A stretch of 64,000 nucleotides of DNA, taken from Aliivibrio salmonicida LFI1238. Its GTDB lineage: Bacteria > Pseudomonadota > Gammaproteobacteria > Enterobacterales > Vibrionaceae. The translations under genes were made by a program, and so were the position numbers. The stretch covers positions 682,001 through 746,000 of the forward strand of contig NC_011313.1 of the NCBI RefSeq assembly GCF_000196495.1, in the 5' to 3' direction. The stretch's first letter is position 1. Each line of letters starts with the position of its first letter. Positions 6,888-16,488 of the stretch are shown here, piece after piece. A model generated the notes under the pieces. That model was not told the origin of the DNA, ran no database searches, and saw only the letters and a program-made list of their open reading frames with translations.

Positions 6888-7445
6888 TTAATTTAATTTA
6901 TGTAATTCAGGGTTTTCTGAATTTTTAATACTTTTAATACTACGAACAAAAGGACCATAAGCCTGAATCTCAGCAGGTAGCTGTTTTATGGCTTCTCGTG
7001 CTTCTGCCGGTGTAGAAAAGTCACCATATAAAATAGTATACCAAGGCATGTTGTTTACTGTTTTTCTATTCATCCATACTGGTTGTTCACCCTGCAATTT
7101 TGCAGCGTATGAAGATAAATCTGTTTTACGGCTCAACGCTAGGATTTGAAGTGTATACCCATAACGGTTATTCATTTCATCTTGCTTTGATGTAGGTGGT
7201 AAAATTTTCACTGCGTTGTCAGATGATTCAACTACCGCATCTTCAGGTGTCAATTTTACTACTGGTTTCTCAGTCTCAGAGGCTACTGTAATTTCAGTCT
7301 CATCAAATGTTGTGTCTTCTTGCTCAATCGGTTGAGTAACTTGATACACTTCTTCTGATGAATCCGTTGTAATATTTGTTGTGTACGAACTGCTAGTACA
7401 CCCGGCAAGTAGCGCGGTTAACGTAATCGGAATGATTCTTTTCAT
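6888..7445 (-). CDS. SPOR-domain lipoprotein
   Basis: A 185-aa protein. The N-terminus MKRIIPITLTALLAGCTSS is a lipoprotein signal with lipobox LLAGC, so the mature protein should be lipid-anchored, probably in the outer membrane. An acidic, Thr/Ser-rich linker follows. A SPOR domain spans about 93-175 (YGYTLQILALSRKTDL ... PWYTILYGDFSTPAEAREAIKQLP). SPOR domains bind denuded septal peptidoglycan, so a role at the division site is likely. It lies upstream of ddl but is separated by a terminator. Confidence 0.8.
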   Translation of the reverse strand: MKRIIPITLTALLAGCTSSSYTTNITTDSSEEVYQVTQPIEQEDTTFDETEITVASETEKPVVKLTPEDAVVESSDNAVKILPPTSKQDEMNNRYGYTLQILALSRKTDLSSYAAKLQGEQPVWMNRKTVNNMPWYTILYGDFSTPAEAREAIKQLPAEIQAYGPFVRSIKSIKNSENPELHKLN

Positions 7446-7688
7446 TTTAAATTCACATATATAGTCATGCTGATGCCTTAATTCTGCACTTGATGCTACT
7501 CACAATCAAGTACAAACCATAAAACCACTTAAATAACTGTTATCTTTGTGCTCAACACCAAGAAATACCTTGGTGTTAACTAAAATTAAGTCCTTTTTGT
7601 GCGCTATCTTTTGTTTATTCACATTAAGACAGTCAAATCAAATTTACTCAGCTATCTTATTCTTTATAAAGAAATAAAAGGAGTAAAC

Positions 7689-10373
7689 ATGTCGGATTTG
7701 AAACAGCTTTTACGTCCTCAATCAATTGCCGTTATTGGTGCTTCTATTCACTCTAATCGAGCTGGACATATTGTCATGAGAAACCTTTTAGAAGGTGGAT
7801 TTGATGGTCCTATAATGCCTGTACATCCGAGTTATAAATCCGTGTGTGGGATTCTCGCTTATGATTCAATAGAAAAGCTCCCGATTACCCCTGATTTTGC
7901 GGTGCTTTGTACAAGCTCTCAACGGAATATAGCGTTGCTTGAAGCATTAGGGAGGAAAGGCGTAAAATGCGTTATTATTTTATCCTCTGATATGAATTTA
8001 CACTCCAATGGCATTGGCGAGCCATTACCATTTCAAGCATTACGTATCGCAACCAAATATGATATGCGTATTTTGGGGCCAAATAGCCTTGGGATTATTC
8101 TTCCTTGGATAAACCTAAATGCTTCATTTTCACCTATTAATGCCAAAAAAGGGAACATTGCTTTTATTTCTCAATCAGCTGCGGTATGTACAACGATATT
8201 AGATTGGGCCAATGAGAAAAACATTGGATTCTCTGCGTTTGTTTCACTGGGAGATGGGCTTGATATTGATTTTAGCGAGCTACTTGACACGCTTTGCACT
8301 GACTCTAAAACAGAAGCTATCTTACTTTATATCGATTCAATCAAAGACGCTCGACGCTTTATGTCTGCTGCAAGGGCCGCGGCAAGAAATCGCCGTATAT
8401 TGGTAGTTAAAAGTGGGCGATCTGTCGCTGGAAGTGAAGCGGCTCAATTGCACACTCATGGCGAGATAAGTTTAGATGCTGTTTATGATGCAGCAATAAG
8501 ACGCGCAGGTATGCTTCGAGTATCGAATACTCATGAATTGTTCGCTGCGGTTGAAACGCTTGCACACCCTATTCCTTTTCGAGGTCATCGCCTCGCGATT
8601 GTCACAAATGGCGGTGGTCCCGCAATTATGGCAGTAGATAGCCTGATGCAGCAAGGAGGACAGTTAGCCAATCTAAGTGAGAAACTGATATCTCAATTAA
8701 ATGATGTATTACCTCAAAATTGGTCCCATTCAAACCCTATTGATATTGGTGGAGATGCTGATGAAAAACGATATTGTGATGCGGTTAATGCCGTATTAGA
8801 TAATGAAGATTGTGATGCACTTTTAATTATGCACAGCCCCTCTGCCGTTTCTAATGCAGAAAAAACAGCCAAAACGTTGATCAAATTAATTCGCGATCAT
8901 AAAAGAAAGACTCATTTCACTATTTTGACCAATTGGTCTGGAGAAACCTCTTCTAAAGAAGCCCGTTTATTGTTTACAGAAGCGGGAATACCAACATATA
9001 GAACTCCTGAAAGTGGTGTCTCTGCATTCTTGCATCTTGTTGAATATCATCGAAATCAAAAATTACTGATAGAAACACCCGTTTCATCCGGCCATATCAG
9101 TAAACACGATGCCATAATGGCAAGAAAGTGGTTAGATAACTGCGTAACTAAAAATATTGTTAGTTTAGATACTCATGAAGTTCAAACGCTTTATGAATGT
9201 TATGGATTTAAAACGCTTGATACTTGGATCACTGAAGAACCAGTAGAAACGGCCTATGTCGCCGATAAAATTGGTTACCCTGTTGCTGTAAAATTAAGAT
9301 CTCCAGATATTGCCCATAAGTCCGATGTTCAGGGGGTTATGTTGAACTTAAAGACACGTGAAGAAGTGATTAACGCAGCTCAATCTATAATAGACAGAGT
9401 ATCGCTAAGCTACCCAGCAGCAAGAGTTTCAGGTTTAAGCGTGCAGAAAATGGCCACTCGTTCTGGATCTCAAGAATTACGAATTAAAGTGTGTCAAGAT
9501 CCCGTCTTTGGTCCTGTGATCTTATTAGGGGAAGGTGGATCTGAATGGGATCTCAATAATAATGCGGCGGTTGCCCTGCCTCCATTAAACATGGCTCTTG
9601 CTGAGAACTTAATTAAATACGCCATTAAAGAAAACATTATTCAACATAGAAATACACCAAACAAAATGAGTATCTTTGACTTGAGTGCCTTTCTTGTTCG
9701 CTTATCCCAAATGGTACTCGATTGTCCTGAAATTGTAGAGTTAGATATCCATCCTTTGCTTATTTCTGGAATGGATCTGACAATTGTTGATTCATCAATG
9801 AAAGTTCAACATTTTAGTGGAGATATTCATAAACGTCTCGCAATTCGACCTTATCCAAATGAGCTTGAAGAATTTGCGAAATTGAAAGATGGCTCAAGCG
9901 TTTTACTTCGCCCTATTCTTCCTGAAGATGAACCGAAACATGCACACTTCATTTCTCTAGTTTCTCATGACGATTTATATAAACGTTTCTTTTCTGAGGT
10001 CGGTGAGTTTAATCATGAAGCTCTCGCGAATTTTACTCAAATTGATTACGATCGTGAAATGGCTTTTGTTGCCACAAAACAGATTGATGGTGAAGAAGTC
10101 ATTTTAGCTGTCGTTAGAGCCCTTTCTGATCCAAACAATGTGAATTCTGAATTTGCAGTCTTAGTGAGATCAGATTTAAAAGGGTTAGGATTGGGCAAGA
10201 TACTCATGACTAAAATTATTAATTACAGTAAACAGCATGGAACGAGAATAATGACGGGTATGACAATGCCTTCTAATCAAGGAATGATCGGTCTTGCCCA
10301 GTCTTTTGGATTCTTGATTGATGTTCAGATGGCTGATGGTGTTGTTGATATGACATTAAATTTGCAGAGATAA
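7689..10373 (+). CDS. pat: Protein lysine acetyltransferase (Pat/YfiQ type; ADP-forming acyl-CoA synthetase + GNAT)
   Basis: An 894-aa protein starting at the ATG at 7689 after AAAGGAG; the longer in-frame start has no ribosome site. The N-terminal half is a CoA-binding and succinyl-CoA synthetase-like region (LLRPQSIAVIGASIHSNRAG; ILGPNSLGIILPW; AFISQSAAVCTTILDW; IVTNGGGPAIMAVD). An ATP-grasp domain follows (YPVAVKLRSPDIAHKSDVQGV). The C-terminal 170 residues are a GNAT acetyltransferase (VLVRSDLKGLGLGKILM). This architecture and length match Pat/YfiQ, which acetylates lysines in acetyl-CoA synthetase and other enzymes. It is monocistronic with a following terminator. Confidence 0.85.
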   Translation: MSDLKQLLRPQSIAVIGASIHSNRAGHIVMRNLLEGGFDGPIMPVHPSYKSVCGILAYDSIEKLPITPDFAVLCTSSQRNIALLEALGRKGVKCVIILSSDMNLHSNGIGEPLPFQALRIATKYDMRILGPNSLGIILPWINLNASFSPINAKKGNIAFISQSAAVCTTILDWANEKNIGFSAFVSLGDGLDIDFSELLDTLCTDSKTEAILLYIDSIKDARRFMSAARAAARNRRILVVKSGRSVAGSEAAQLHTHGEISLDAVYDAAIRRAGMLRVSNTHELFAAVETLAHPIPFRGHRLAIVTNGGGPAIMAVDSLMQQGGQLANLSEKLISQLNDVLPQNWSHSNPIDIGGDADEKRYCDAVNAVLDNEDCDALLIMHSPSAVSNAEKTAKTLIKLIRDHKRKTHFTILTNWSGETSSKEARLLFTEAGIPTYRTPESGVSAFLHLVEYHRNQKLLIETPVSSGHISKHDAIMARKWLDNCVTKNIVSLDTHEVQTLYECYGFKTLDTWITEEPVETAYVADKIGYPVAVKLRSPDIAHKSDVQGVMLNLKTREEVINAAQSIIDRVSLSYPAARVSGLSVQKMATRSGSQELRIKVCQDPVFGPVILLGEGGSEWDLNNNAAVALPPLNMALAENLIKYAIKENIIQHRNTPNKMSIFDLSAFLVRLSQMVLDCPEIVELDIHPLLISGMDLTIVDSSMKVQHFSGDIHKRLAIRPYPNELEEFAKLKDGSSVLLRPILPEDEPKHAHFISLVSHDDLYKRFFSEVGEFNHEALANFTQIDYDREMAFVATKQIDGEEVILAVVRALSDPNNVNSEFAVLVRSDLKGLGLGKILMTKIINYSKQHGTRIMTGMTMPSNQGMIGLAQSFGFLIDVQMADGVVDMTLNLQR

Positions 10374-10380
10374 AAATAAA

Positions 10381-10413
10381 AAACCAAGATAAATTAACTA
10401 TTTATCTTGGTTT
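10381..10413 (+). terminator. Rho-independent type hairpin after pat
   Basis: A perfect 14-bp stem, AAACCAAGATAAAT / ATTTATCTTGGTTT, with a 5-base loop, 8 bases past the pat stop. No long T-run follows on the plus strand, so strength is uncertain. Confidence 0.6.
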
Positions 10414-10467
10414 ACAATAGATATAAAAATGTGTTTTAAAGGGATATCTATATTATTTTGATTGCTC

Positions 10468-10533
10468 TTACTTTTCTTTTTTTACCATAATTGCGCCCGC
10501 GATGACAAAAGCAACCAATAATAAAATTTCCAT
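10468..10533 (-). CDS. Possible tiny membrane peptide, 21 aa
   Basis: An ORF starting ATG at 10533 with AGGA about 8-10 bases upstream. The peptide MEILLLVAFVIAGAIMVKKE(K) is one hydrophobic segment with a basic end, like known small bacterial membrane proteins. It lies alone in the 256-base gap between pat and the broken GGDEF gene. Weak evidence, since any AT-rich gap can produce such an ORF. Confidence 0.3.
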   Translation of the reverse strand: MEILLLVAFVIAGAIMVKKEK

Positions 10534-10629
10534 TACATAATCCTATTTAGCTTAAAAGTGAATGACAGCTTAATATAACATTTTAAATAATAAGTTAAAT
10601 AGCTTTTACTCAAATTTGTTAAGTTTTTG

Positions 10630-12192
10630 TCACATAATATGAAATGCGTAACGCCCTTTTCCTGAAAGCTTTGCTTCATACATCGCACGATCAGATTCTT
10701 TTAGCAATTTATCCAGATTTCTGTTTTCTTGATAAGTTGCGATGGTAATACCAATGCTTGCTCCTACAAATAAAATGGTTCCTTGATGATATATAGGTAA
10801 CTGGATTGAAGTGATGACTCTATCAGCCAATTCAATTAACTGATTTTTATCGATTACAGGATTAATGAACAAGACAAATTCATCTCCGGCAAGTCGACAT
10901 GCTATGTCTTTAGCTCTGACCATATTCTCTAATCTTTTTGCGATTACTCTTAATACTTCATCACCAGCATCATGCCCGTAAGTATCATTGATATGTTTAA
11001 AACCATCAAGATCAAGATAACATAACCCTACATCACCATCAATCATAAGTGATTGATTAGCCTCATTATAAAACTTAGAACGATTAGGAAGTCCTGTTAA
11101 TAAATCATGATGTGCTAGATGATCTAAGCGTTCTTTTTCTTTTATGTCGGATAAATTAGTAAAAATGAAAATATAACTTTCTTGATCATGTTGTTCGTCG
11201 TCTAGAATCTTGCATGCCTTTATATAAAGAGGTAATTTCACCCCAAATTTATTGGTTTCTAACACTTCACCATGCCATTGCCCAAATTTATATAAAGACT
11301 CTATAATCAAATTTGTTAACGTCGTGAAGAGATAATTATCAAATAGAACTTTCATGGATAAATCGCTTAACTCCCTCATCTCATAACCAAACATCTCCGT
11401 AAATGCTGGATTCATCAGCGTTAAGTTCCCTTTGACATCAAAAATAAGAATACCGTCTTGGCTGTTTTTAAATACATTCGCCGCTAATTTTTGCTGAGTA
11501 CGACTTTTAATTGCTTCTGTTACATCCATGATAGAAAATAACAATTCGTTTTTATTTGCTAATATTCTAGTCGTTATTTGTAATGCACTTCCACTCGTTG
11601 TTTGGATTAATACGTCATCTACTTCGGTGCAATTTTCAATAATAGTTAGAAGCGTTTTACTTTCTACCGGCTTAACAATGTCTAAAAAATACTGATCGAC
11701 TAAATGATGATATGTCATTGTCGAAAATAATCTTTTTGATGCATCATTTGATAAAAGTATTTTCCCTTGTCTATCCACGGCAAACAATCCATGTTGCACA
11801 GCGGTAATGATTTGCTCTCCAAAATCCCTTTCTTGCTCTACTTTATTTAAAACAAAACTGAGCTGTTTTTGTCGCTCTTCTAATCTATCCGCCATTTTGT
11901 TAAATGATAAAGTTAGGTCACCGACTTCATCATGAATAGTTACAGAAGGTCTGGAAGTAAACTCTCCACGATTTATAATCCCTTGCATCGCTTTATTTAA
12001 ATTCGTTACTGGGGTAATTATCCATTGTTGAATTTTTACAATAAAAAGATACCCACAAACAATAATTAAACCAAACATAGTAAACGAAATATTTAAGGCT
12101 TCATCTCGTGTCCTATTTAATTCATCTTTGGATGCAATTAATCGTATACTTGCTATTTTTTCATTATTTAACCTGAATTCTGGATAAAACAT
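10630..12192 (-). pseudogene. HAMP-PAS-PAS-GGDEF protein, C-terminal fragment (gene split by IS)
   Basis: This is the 3' part of a gene whose 5' part lies at 13155-13589. It codes for a membrane segment (LIIVCGYLFIVKIQQWIITPV), a HAMP domain, two PAS-like regions (around VQHGLFAVDRQGKILLSND and SQDGILIFDVKGNLTLMNPA) and a GGDEF diguanylate cyclase domain ending the protein. The cyclase motif reads AGDEF (in RLAGDEFVLF), a variant compatible with activity in some enzymes. The first seven codons (MFYPEFR) come from the IS end. From LNNEKIASIRL on the sequence is native. Removing the IS and one target copy restores one frame of about 650 aa. The fragment lacks its N-terminal sensor. Confidence 0.9.
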
Positions 12193-13171
12193 GCTTTAAG
12201 CGAGGATTAGTTCAAATTCACATTCTGATAGCTTAATTCGTGGCTTTTGTTTTTTTAAACAATAAGCCACAACGCCTGAAATTACATTTAGCATGAAACC
12301 AGTCACGCTACGATGACGGCTATGTTCAATTTGAGAGATATTCTTCAATTGGTCATTTATCGTTTCGATAATGTATCTCTTTGATAACATAGCCTTATCA
12401 AAAGCACTTATCTCTTTTGCTTTCATGTTTTTTCGCGAGGTAGTCACTAAATCGACATCAGAGTTCTTTAAGCTCTCACTCAACTTTTTACCTATGTACC
12501 CTTTATCAGCGTACAATTTCCCCGAGAGTTCTTTGCATAAATCAGGTACAGGAGTCCTATCATTTACATTGCCAGCTGTGATTTTCAGCGAAATAATTTC
12601 TCCAAGATGGTTAATCAATAAATGAAGTTTGAAGCCGAAAAACCATCCCATGGTACCTTTTCCTCTTTTCGCAACACCATCAAAGACTTTATGGCGAGGA
12701 ATTCGAATGTTATGGCATACTTTAAGACTCGTGGAGTCAACAAAAGCAATGCCAGTCGGCTTACCTTTGATAGATTGAAAATAGGCACACATTGGGGCGA
12801 TTAGGCTAGGCATTTTGCTCACAAATCGAGTGTAGCTAAGTAAATTTGGAAAGTATCCTTTCCAATATTGATGAACTAACCCGATATAGAAGTTCTTGAA
12901 ATCTCTATGATTTGATTGATGAAAAGCGATGACAATAGTCATACATTCACTAGTAGACATTACTGACTGACGTTTTCTTTTTCTCTCACTAGCCTCAACA
13001 AGGTATTTTTCCCATTGAGATAAGAATTGATAACAAAAATCATCGACATCACAAAATATATCAACTAATTTATTCATCTTGCCCACCTTTTAAAATACGT
13101 TCAAATAATTCTTGGTCGAAAGATCTGATCGTTAGGTGGGCAATTAGTTCAGCCTTATCCAGAATTCAGGT
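12171..13171. mobile_element. IS982-family insertion sequence, about 1.0 kb
   Basis: The ends are perfect 17-bp inverted repeats, ACCTGAATTCTGGATAA at 12171-12187 and its complement at 13155-13171. The element has one transposase gene. Outside the ends the target TATTTA is duplicated (12165-12170 and 13172-13177). If the terminal A/T bases belong to the target, the duplication is 8 bp, TTATTTAA, with 16-bp repeats. Ends beginning ACC and a size near 1 kb fit IS982. Intact ends and exact target repeats mean a recent insertion. Confidence 0.92.
12196..13077 (-). CDS. IS982-family DDE transposase
   Basis: A protein of about 293 aa starting at the ATG at 13077, 6 bases after AGGTGG; a GTG nine bases upstream is also possible. 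The catalytic acids are visible as FVDSTSLKVC (D), LYADKGYIGKKL (D) and RYIIETINDQLKN (E). It cuts and joins the IS ends. The frame is complete, so the element can probably still move. It reads in the same direction as the gene it interrupts. Confidence 0.9.
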   Translation of the reverse strand: MNKLVDIFCDVDDFCYQFLSQWEKYLVEASERKRKRQSVMSTSECMTIVIAFHQSNHRDFKNFYIGLVHQYWKGYFPNLLSYTRFVSKMPSLIAPMCAYFQSIKGKPTGIAFVDSTSLKVCHNIRIPRHKVFDGVAKRGKGTMGWFFGFKLHLLINHLGEIISLKITAGNVNDRTPVPDLCKELSGKLYADKGYIGKKLSESLKNSDVDLVTTSRKNMKAKEISAFDKAMLSKRYIIETINDQLKNISQIEHSRHRSVTGFMLNVISGVVAYCLKKQKPRIKLSECEFELILA

Positions 13172-13589
13172 TATTTAATAACACAGGCATAAAAAGGTAA
13201 ACTGAATGGTCTCCAATAGCAAAGCCATCCACAGAGATACGACGCTGTAACTCTTTATTTGGAGCTTGGGCAACCTGATTGTTTTTTCTATATTCAGCAA
13301 ATGGCGCTCCGTCATTTTTAAGTAGTAATACTTGTAGAATTTCACTGTCTGCACTGAAAGCATGAAGAACTTTTGTGGCTGCAATATCATCATTAAGCCA
13401 TAAGGATGATTGTAAATTAACGCCAACACCATTGCCTAATACTTTAATTCGATTAATTAAGTTATCTTTTTGTATATTATAGGTATTAACGTAATGATAG
13501 CCCTGAAAAACAACAAATAGAATTATTGTAAATGCAATGATTGGAAATGATAATTTCTGCCTTAACGAGGCTTCCTCTATCCATTTCAT
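13155..13589 (-). pseudogene. HAMP-PAS-GGDEF protein, N-terminal fragment (gene split by IS)
   Basis: The 5' part of the diguanylate-cyclase gene: a short cytoplasmic start (MKWIEEASLRQKLSFP), a membrane helix (IIAFTIILFVVFQGYHYV) and a periplasmic sensor region up to YLFMPVLLNN. The last four codons (LNSG) and the stop come from the IS. In the intact gene PVLLNN joins directly to EKIASIRL of the other fragment. The ATG overlaps the end of the gene at 13586-13864. Confidence 0.85.
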
Positions 13590-13864
13590 TTATTATGCCC
13601 CCGTTTTATGATGCGTTCCCTTTGGTGCTGAGCCGTTTCTTTAACTAATGAAAACCAAGGGGTATTCGTATGCATTATATAAAATATACCTGAATCGTAG
13701 GGAAAAACAGAAAAGTAAAAATGGGTTCTTTTATGACACTTAATAATACTCGTATTTATCAGTACACTGGTGAATAACAATGATACATAGCATCCAAATA
13801 ATTTTGTATTTATATAAAGATCTACCATTGATAATCGCTTATGTTTTTCATATTCATAATACAC
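13586..13864 (-). CDS. Hypothetical protein upstream of the split GGDEF gene, up to 92 aa
   Basis: The frame begins MYYEYEKHKRLSMVDLYIN and contains a hydrophobic stretch (LFGCYVSLLFTSVLIN). It ends in a charged tail (QHQRERIIKRGHNK) whose stop overlaps the start of the GGDEF fragment, so the two were probably coupled. No clear ribosome site precedes the first ATG, and an inner ATG (MVDLYIN) is possible. It could be the C-terminal remnant of a larger periplasmic partner. I recognise no family. Confidence 0.45.
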   Translation of the reverse strand: MYYEYEKHKRLSMVDLYINTKLFGCYVSLLFTSVLINTSIIKCHKRTHFYFSVFPYDSGIFYIMHTNTPWFSLVKETAQHQRERIIKRGHNK

Positions 13865-14081
13865 AGTTCATAATTAATGAAGTATAACTTGAAATACTCT
13901 ATACGGTTATAATGACAGTTAAAAATAGCTTACAAAGTGATCCACATAACACTTATATTATTGTTAATTACTTAAGTACTCTTTAATTAAAGAGGTAATT
14001 CTAAAACTTACACATATTAGCCCACCTTTCCCTAATTGTGGGTAGACTATGTAATATTCATTACTTTAAAGGGGAATAAAT

Positions 14082-14309
14082 ATGAAGATTATTGGTTACA
14101 TTTTAATTTTTTTGCTGTTTTCACCAAACATACATTCAAAATCGATGGCTAAATACTATAAGTATCATCAACCTAAAGGATGTGAAACCTTAAACCGTTC
14201 ATTATCACATGTGAATAAATTACTCAGTTTTAGTGATGGAAAGGAATACAAAGAAAAGTTAAAAGAGAAAAAAGCACTAATTAAGTTGAGAAAAGAGAAA
14301 GGATGTTAA
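14082..14309 (+). CDS. Small secreted lysine-rich protein, 75 aa
   Basis: ATG 5 to 6 bases after AAGGGGA. Residues 1-19 (MKIIGYILIFLLFSPNIHS) form a signal peptide. The mature part has two cysteines (GCETL; final KGC) that could form a disulfide, and a strongly basic helix (KEYKEKLKEKKALIKLRKEK). A strong terminator follows at once. Function unknown; similar short exported proteins are common in vibrios. Confidence 0.65.
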   Translation: MKIIGYILIFLLFSPNIHSKSMAKYYKYHQPKGCETLNRSLSHVNKLLSFSDGKEYKEKLKEKKALIKLRKEKGC

Positions 14310-14336
14310 AAAGCCAACTCGAGTGAGTTGGCTTTT
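14309..14336. terminator. Bidirectional terminator
   Basis: A 12-bp perfect stem AAAAGCCAACTC / GAGTTGGCTTTT with loop GAGT, followed by further Ts on the plus strand and T-rich on the minus strand. It serves both the small secreted gene and mogA, which converge here. Confidence 0.9.
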
Positions 14337-14338
14337 TT

Positions 14339-14875
14339 TTATTTAGCTTTTGGACGAAACGGTTTGATTACGTCTTGATTACATTCAAGAAATGGACCTT
14401 CCATTAAATCAATACAATATGGTATTGCAGGGAACACGGCGTCTAAACATTCACGAATAGATTTAGGCTTTCCTGGTAAATTAACAATTAATGAATCTTT
14501 ACGTAAACCTGCTGTTTGACGAGACAAGATAGCGGTCGGAACAAACTTTAATGATTCGGCACGCATAAGCTCACCAAAACCAGGCATCATACGATCGCAT
14601 ACTGCTTCAGTAGCTTCTGGGGTTACATCGCGTTTTGATGGACCTGTTCCGCCAGTCGTCACGACTAGACAACAGTTTTCATTATCCGTTAATTCAATTA
14701 ACGTTTTTTCAATGATATCTTGTTCATCAGGAATGACCACATACACGGGTTCCCATTCTGATGTTAAATAATCATTTAATGTTTCTATAATTGCAGGACC
14801 TGAAATGTCGTCATAAATACCAACGCTAGCACGGTCACTTACCGTTACGATGCCTATCTTTGCTTTTGCTATCAT
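14339..14875 (-). CDS. mogA: Molybdopterin adenylyltransferase MogA
   Basis: A 178-aa enzyme of molybdenum cofactor synthesis that adenylates molybdopterin before metal insertion. Motifs: GIVTVSDRASVGIYDD at the start, LVVTTGGTGPSKRDVTPEA in the middle (the MoCF-biosynthesis signature) and LIVNLPGKPKSI near the end. Normal length for MogA. It is separated by 68 bases from the TraF-like gene upstream, and may be read with it. Confidence 0.92.
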   Translation of the reverse strand: MIAKAKIGIVTVSDRASVGIYDDISGPAIIETLNDYLTSEWEPVYVVIPDEQDIIEKTLIELTDNENCCLVVTTGGTGPSKRDVTPEATEAVCDRMMPGFGELMRAESLKFVPTAILSRQTAGLRKDSLIVNLPGKPKSIRECLDAVFPAIPYCIDLMEGPFLECNQDVIKPFRPKAK

Positions 14876-14943
14876 AATACAATTCTTATCTTAAGTAAGG
14901 TAACCCTATTATTACAAGTGGTTACCTATTTATCTAGTAAAGA

Positions 14944-16174
14944 TTAGTATTCATAAGCCATATTAACCGAAACGCCATAAGTAGAGTCTTTTGAATAGAT
15001 AGCCGCAAGATCTAAATGGAACATATTTAACGGTGAAAAACCAACACCAGCGGTTAATGCATCATCATAAGTACCAGCGAGGTCTTTCTTAAAACCGCCG
15101 CGTAATTGAATTTGATAAAGTAAATCAAACTCAACACCAACTCGTAACATTTGCATGTTGTCATCTAATTCTACAAATCGTTCTTGTTCATTAAGATCCA
15201 CGTCAGCGGTTGAGACAAAGTAATTAGTCATAAAAGCAATACCTGCCGTATAAATAGGTTCCATCTTATACGTGTATTGTCTAAGACGTGTTTGCTTTCC
15301 TGGTCCGCCGGGTATAACTCGTATCTCCACTAAGTCTACCAATATCGGCATCAGTAAGCCCTACCGTTATAGACGTTTCTTTGGTTTGTATTTCTTGAGA
15401 TATTAAATTTTTACCTGCTAGAGCAAAACGCCAAGGACCATTAAACCAAACAGTACCAACATCAAAATTTAAGTTAGTATCACCCGATTCATAGTTATCT
15501 TTCATATCCTTAAATTCAAAATCTACCGCTGACGCGCTGTAATTAAATGTATACGTTTTTTGAATTTTAGGTGAAATACCTACAGTAAAGTTTTGTCCTA
15601 AAAAGTTTGTGTAACCAGAAAAAGCAACACCAAACTCGGCAACACCGATTGCAGCTGCATCAACCGTGGCATAACTAATATCAAGTACATTCGCCATTGC
15701 TGAATCTATGCTTGAACCGTAATTTTGCTTTTCAACATCAGCAATAGAAACAGATTCTAATGTTGCCTTAGCAAAGAAATTCATAGATAAATAACGGTTA
15801 GGAATAGCGAAAGCAATCGCTGTACCCATCTGGATTTGTGCTGCGTCACCAGATAAATCGGCCAATGCTTGAGATGCTCCGGCAGTATCTAATTTATCGT
15901 AAGCTTTAACTAAATTGTCTAAATCATCAATCATGTTGTCTTTATCGACAACTTGAAGCCCAATGCTTGGTAACAATAAGCCAGCATCATCTTTACGGCT
16001 ATAAATAGCGACGAGGGCGGGGTTATAAAAAACACCGGTTAAATAATCAGCAGAAGCAGTACCCGCTCCCCCCATCGCATCAATACGGCCATCAACATTA
16101 AAGTTGGTTGCTTGTACTTGACTCGACGCGAGTGCTGTACTCGAAAGTAAGCCAATTTTTATCCACTGTTTCAT
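14944..16174 (-). pseudogene. TraF_2-type outer-membrane protein gene, frameshifted
   Basis: Two overlapping frames make one gene. The first (16174-15281) starts MKQWIKIGLLSSTALASSQVQ, a signal peptide, followed by NFNVDGRIDAMGGAGTASAD, typical of the TraF_2 (conjugal transfer TraF-like) barrel family. The second (to 14944) continues with METPIYTAG-like strands and ends SVNMAYEY, with a final aromatic residue typical of a barrel. The switch must fall between about 15281 and 15351, but I cannot place the indel. Intact length would be about 410 aa. Despite the family name, such proteins in Vibrio are stand-alone porin-like barrels. A sequencing error is possible. Confidence 0.75.
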
Positions 16175-16291
16175 TTTTATAAACCTAAAATAATTAACTA
16201 CTTATCTTATCGACACGTTGAATGATTACTTTAAGAAAAATAACGAAGTTTTATCAAAAAAATGACATGTTTAGAAAGGTCATTTCATAAA

Positions 16292-16318
16292 AAAGCCGAG
16301 ATATCGTGTCTCGGCTTT
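16292..16318. terminator. Terminator after the vxr-like operon
   Basis: Stem AAAGCCGAGA / TCTCGGCTTT with a 7-base loop, A-run on one side and T-rich on the other. It lies just after yoaH on the minus strand and before the TraF-like gene. Confidence 0.85.
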
Positions 16319-16335
16319 ATCTTTATTCTAATTGT

Positions 16336-16488
16336 TTATTTCTTTTGTTTTTCAGCTATCTCTGCACGGATTTGTTCCGCTACAATTTTAATGGCTTCGC
16401 CAGTACTGATGCCTTGACGCATCATTTCTTGAATTTTCTCAGCAGCTCTTTGTTGCTCTTCATGGGTTAACGTTGGTAAATCTGACAT
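16336..16488 (-). CDS. yoaH: UPF0181 family protein YoaH, 50 aa
   Basis: A complete 50-codon gene that is easy to miss. The product begins MSDLPTLTHEEQQRAAEKIQ and continues QEMMRQGISTGEAIKIVAEQIR, the UPF0181/YoaH pattern. Its ATG shares one base with the TGA stop of the DUF2861 gene (TGATG), so it is translationally coupled as the last gene of the vxr-like operon. A member of this family is also part of the vxr gene set in V. cholerae, as I recall. Function unknown. Confidence 0.88.
   Translation of the reverse strand: MSDLPTLTHEEQQRAAEKIQEMMRQGISTGEAIKIVAEQIRAEIAEKQKK

Noticed and set aside
12371..12804. Two plus-strand frames in the IS
   Set aside because: Antisense to the transposase; no ribosome sites.
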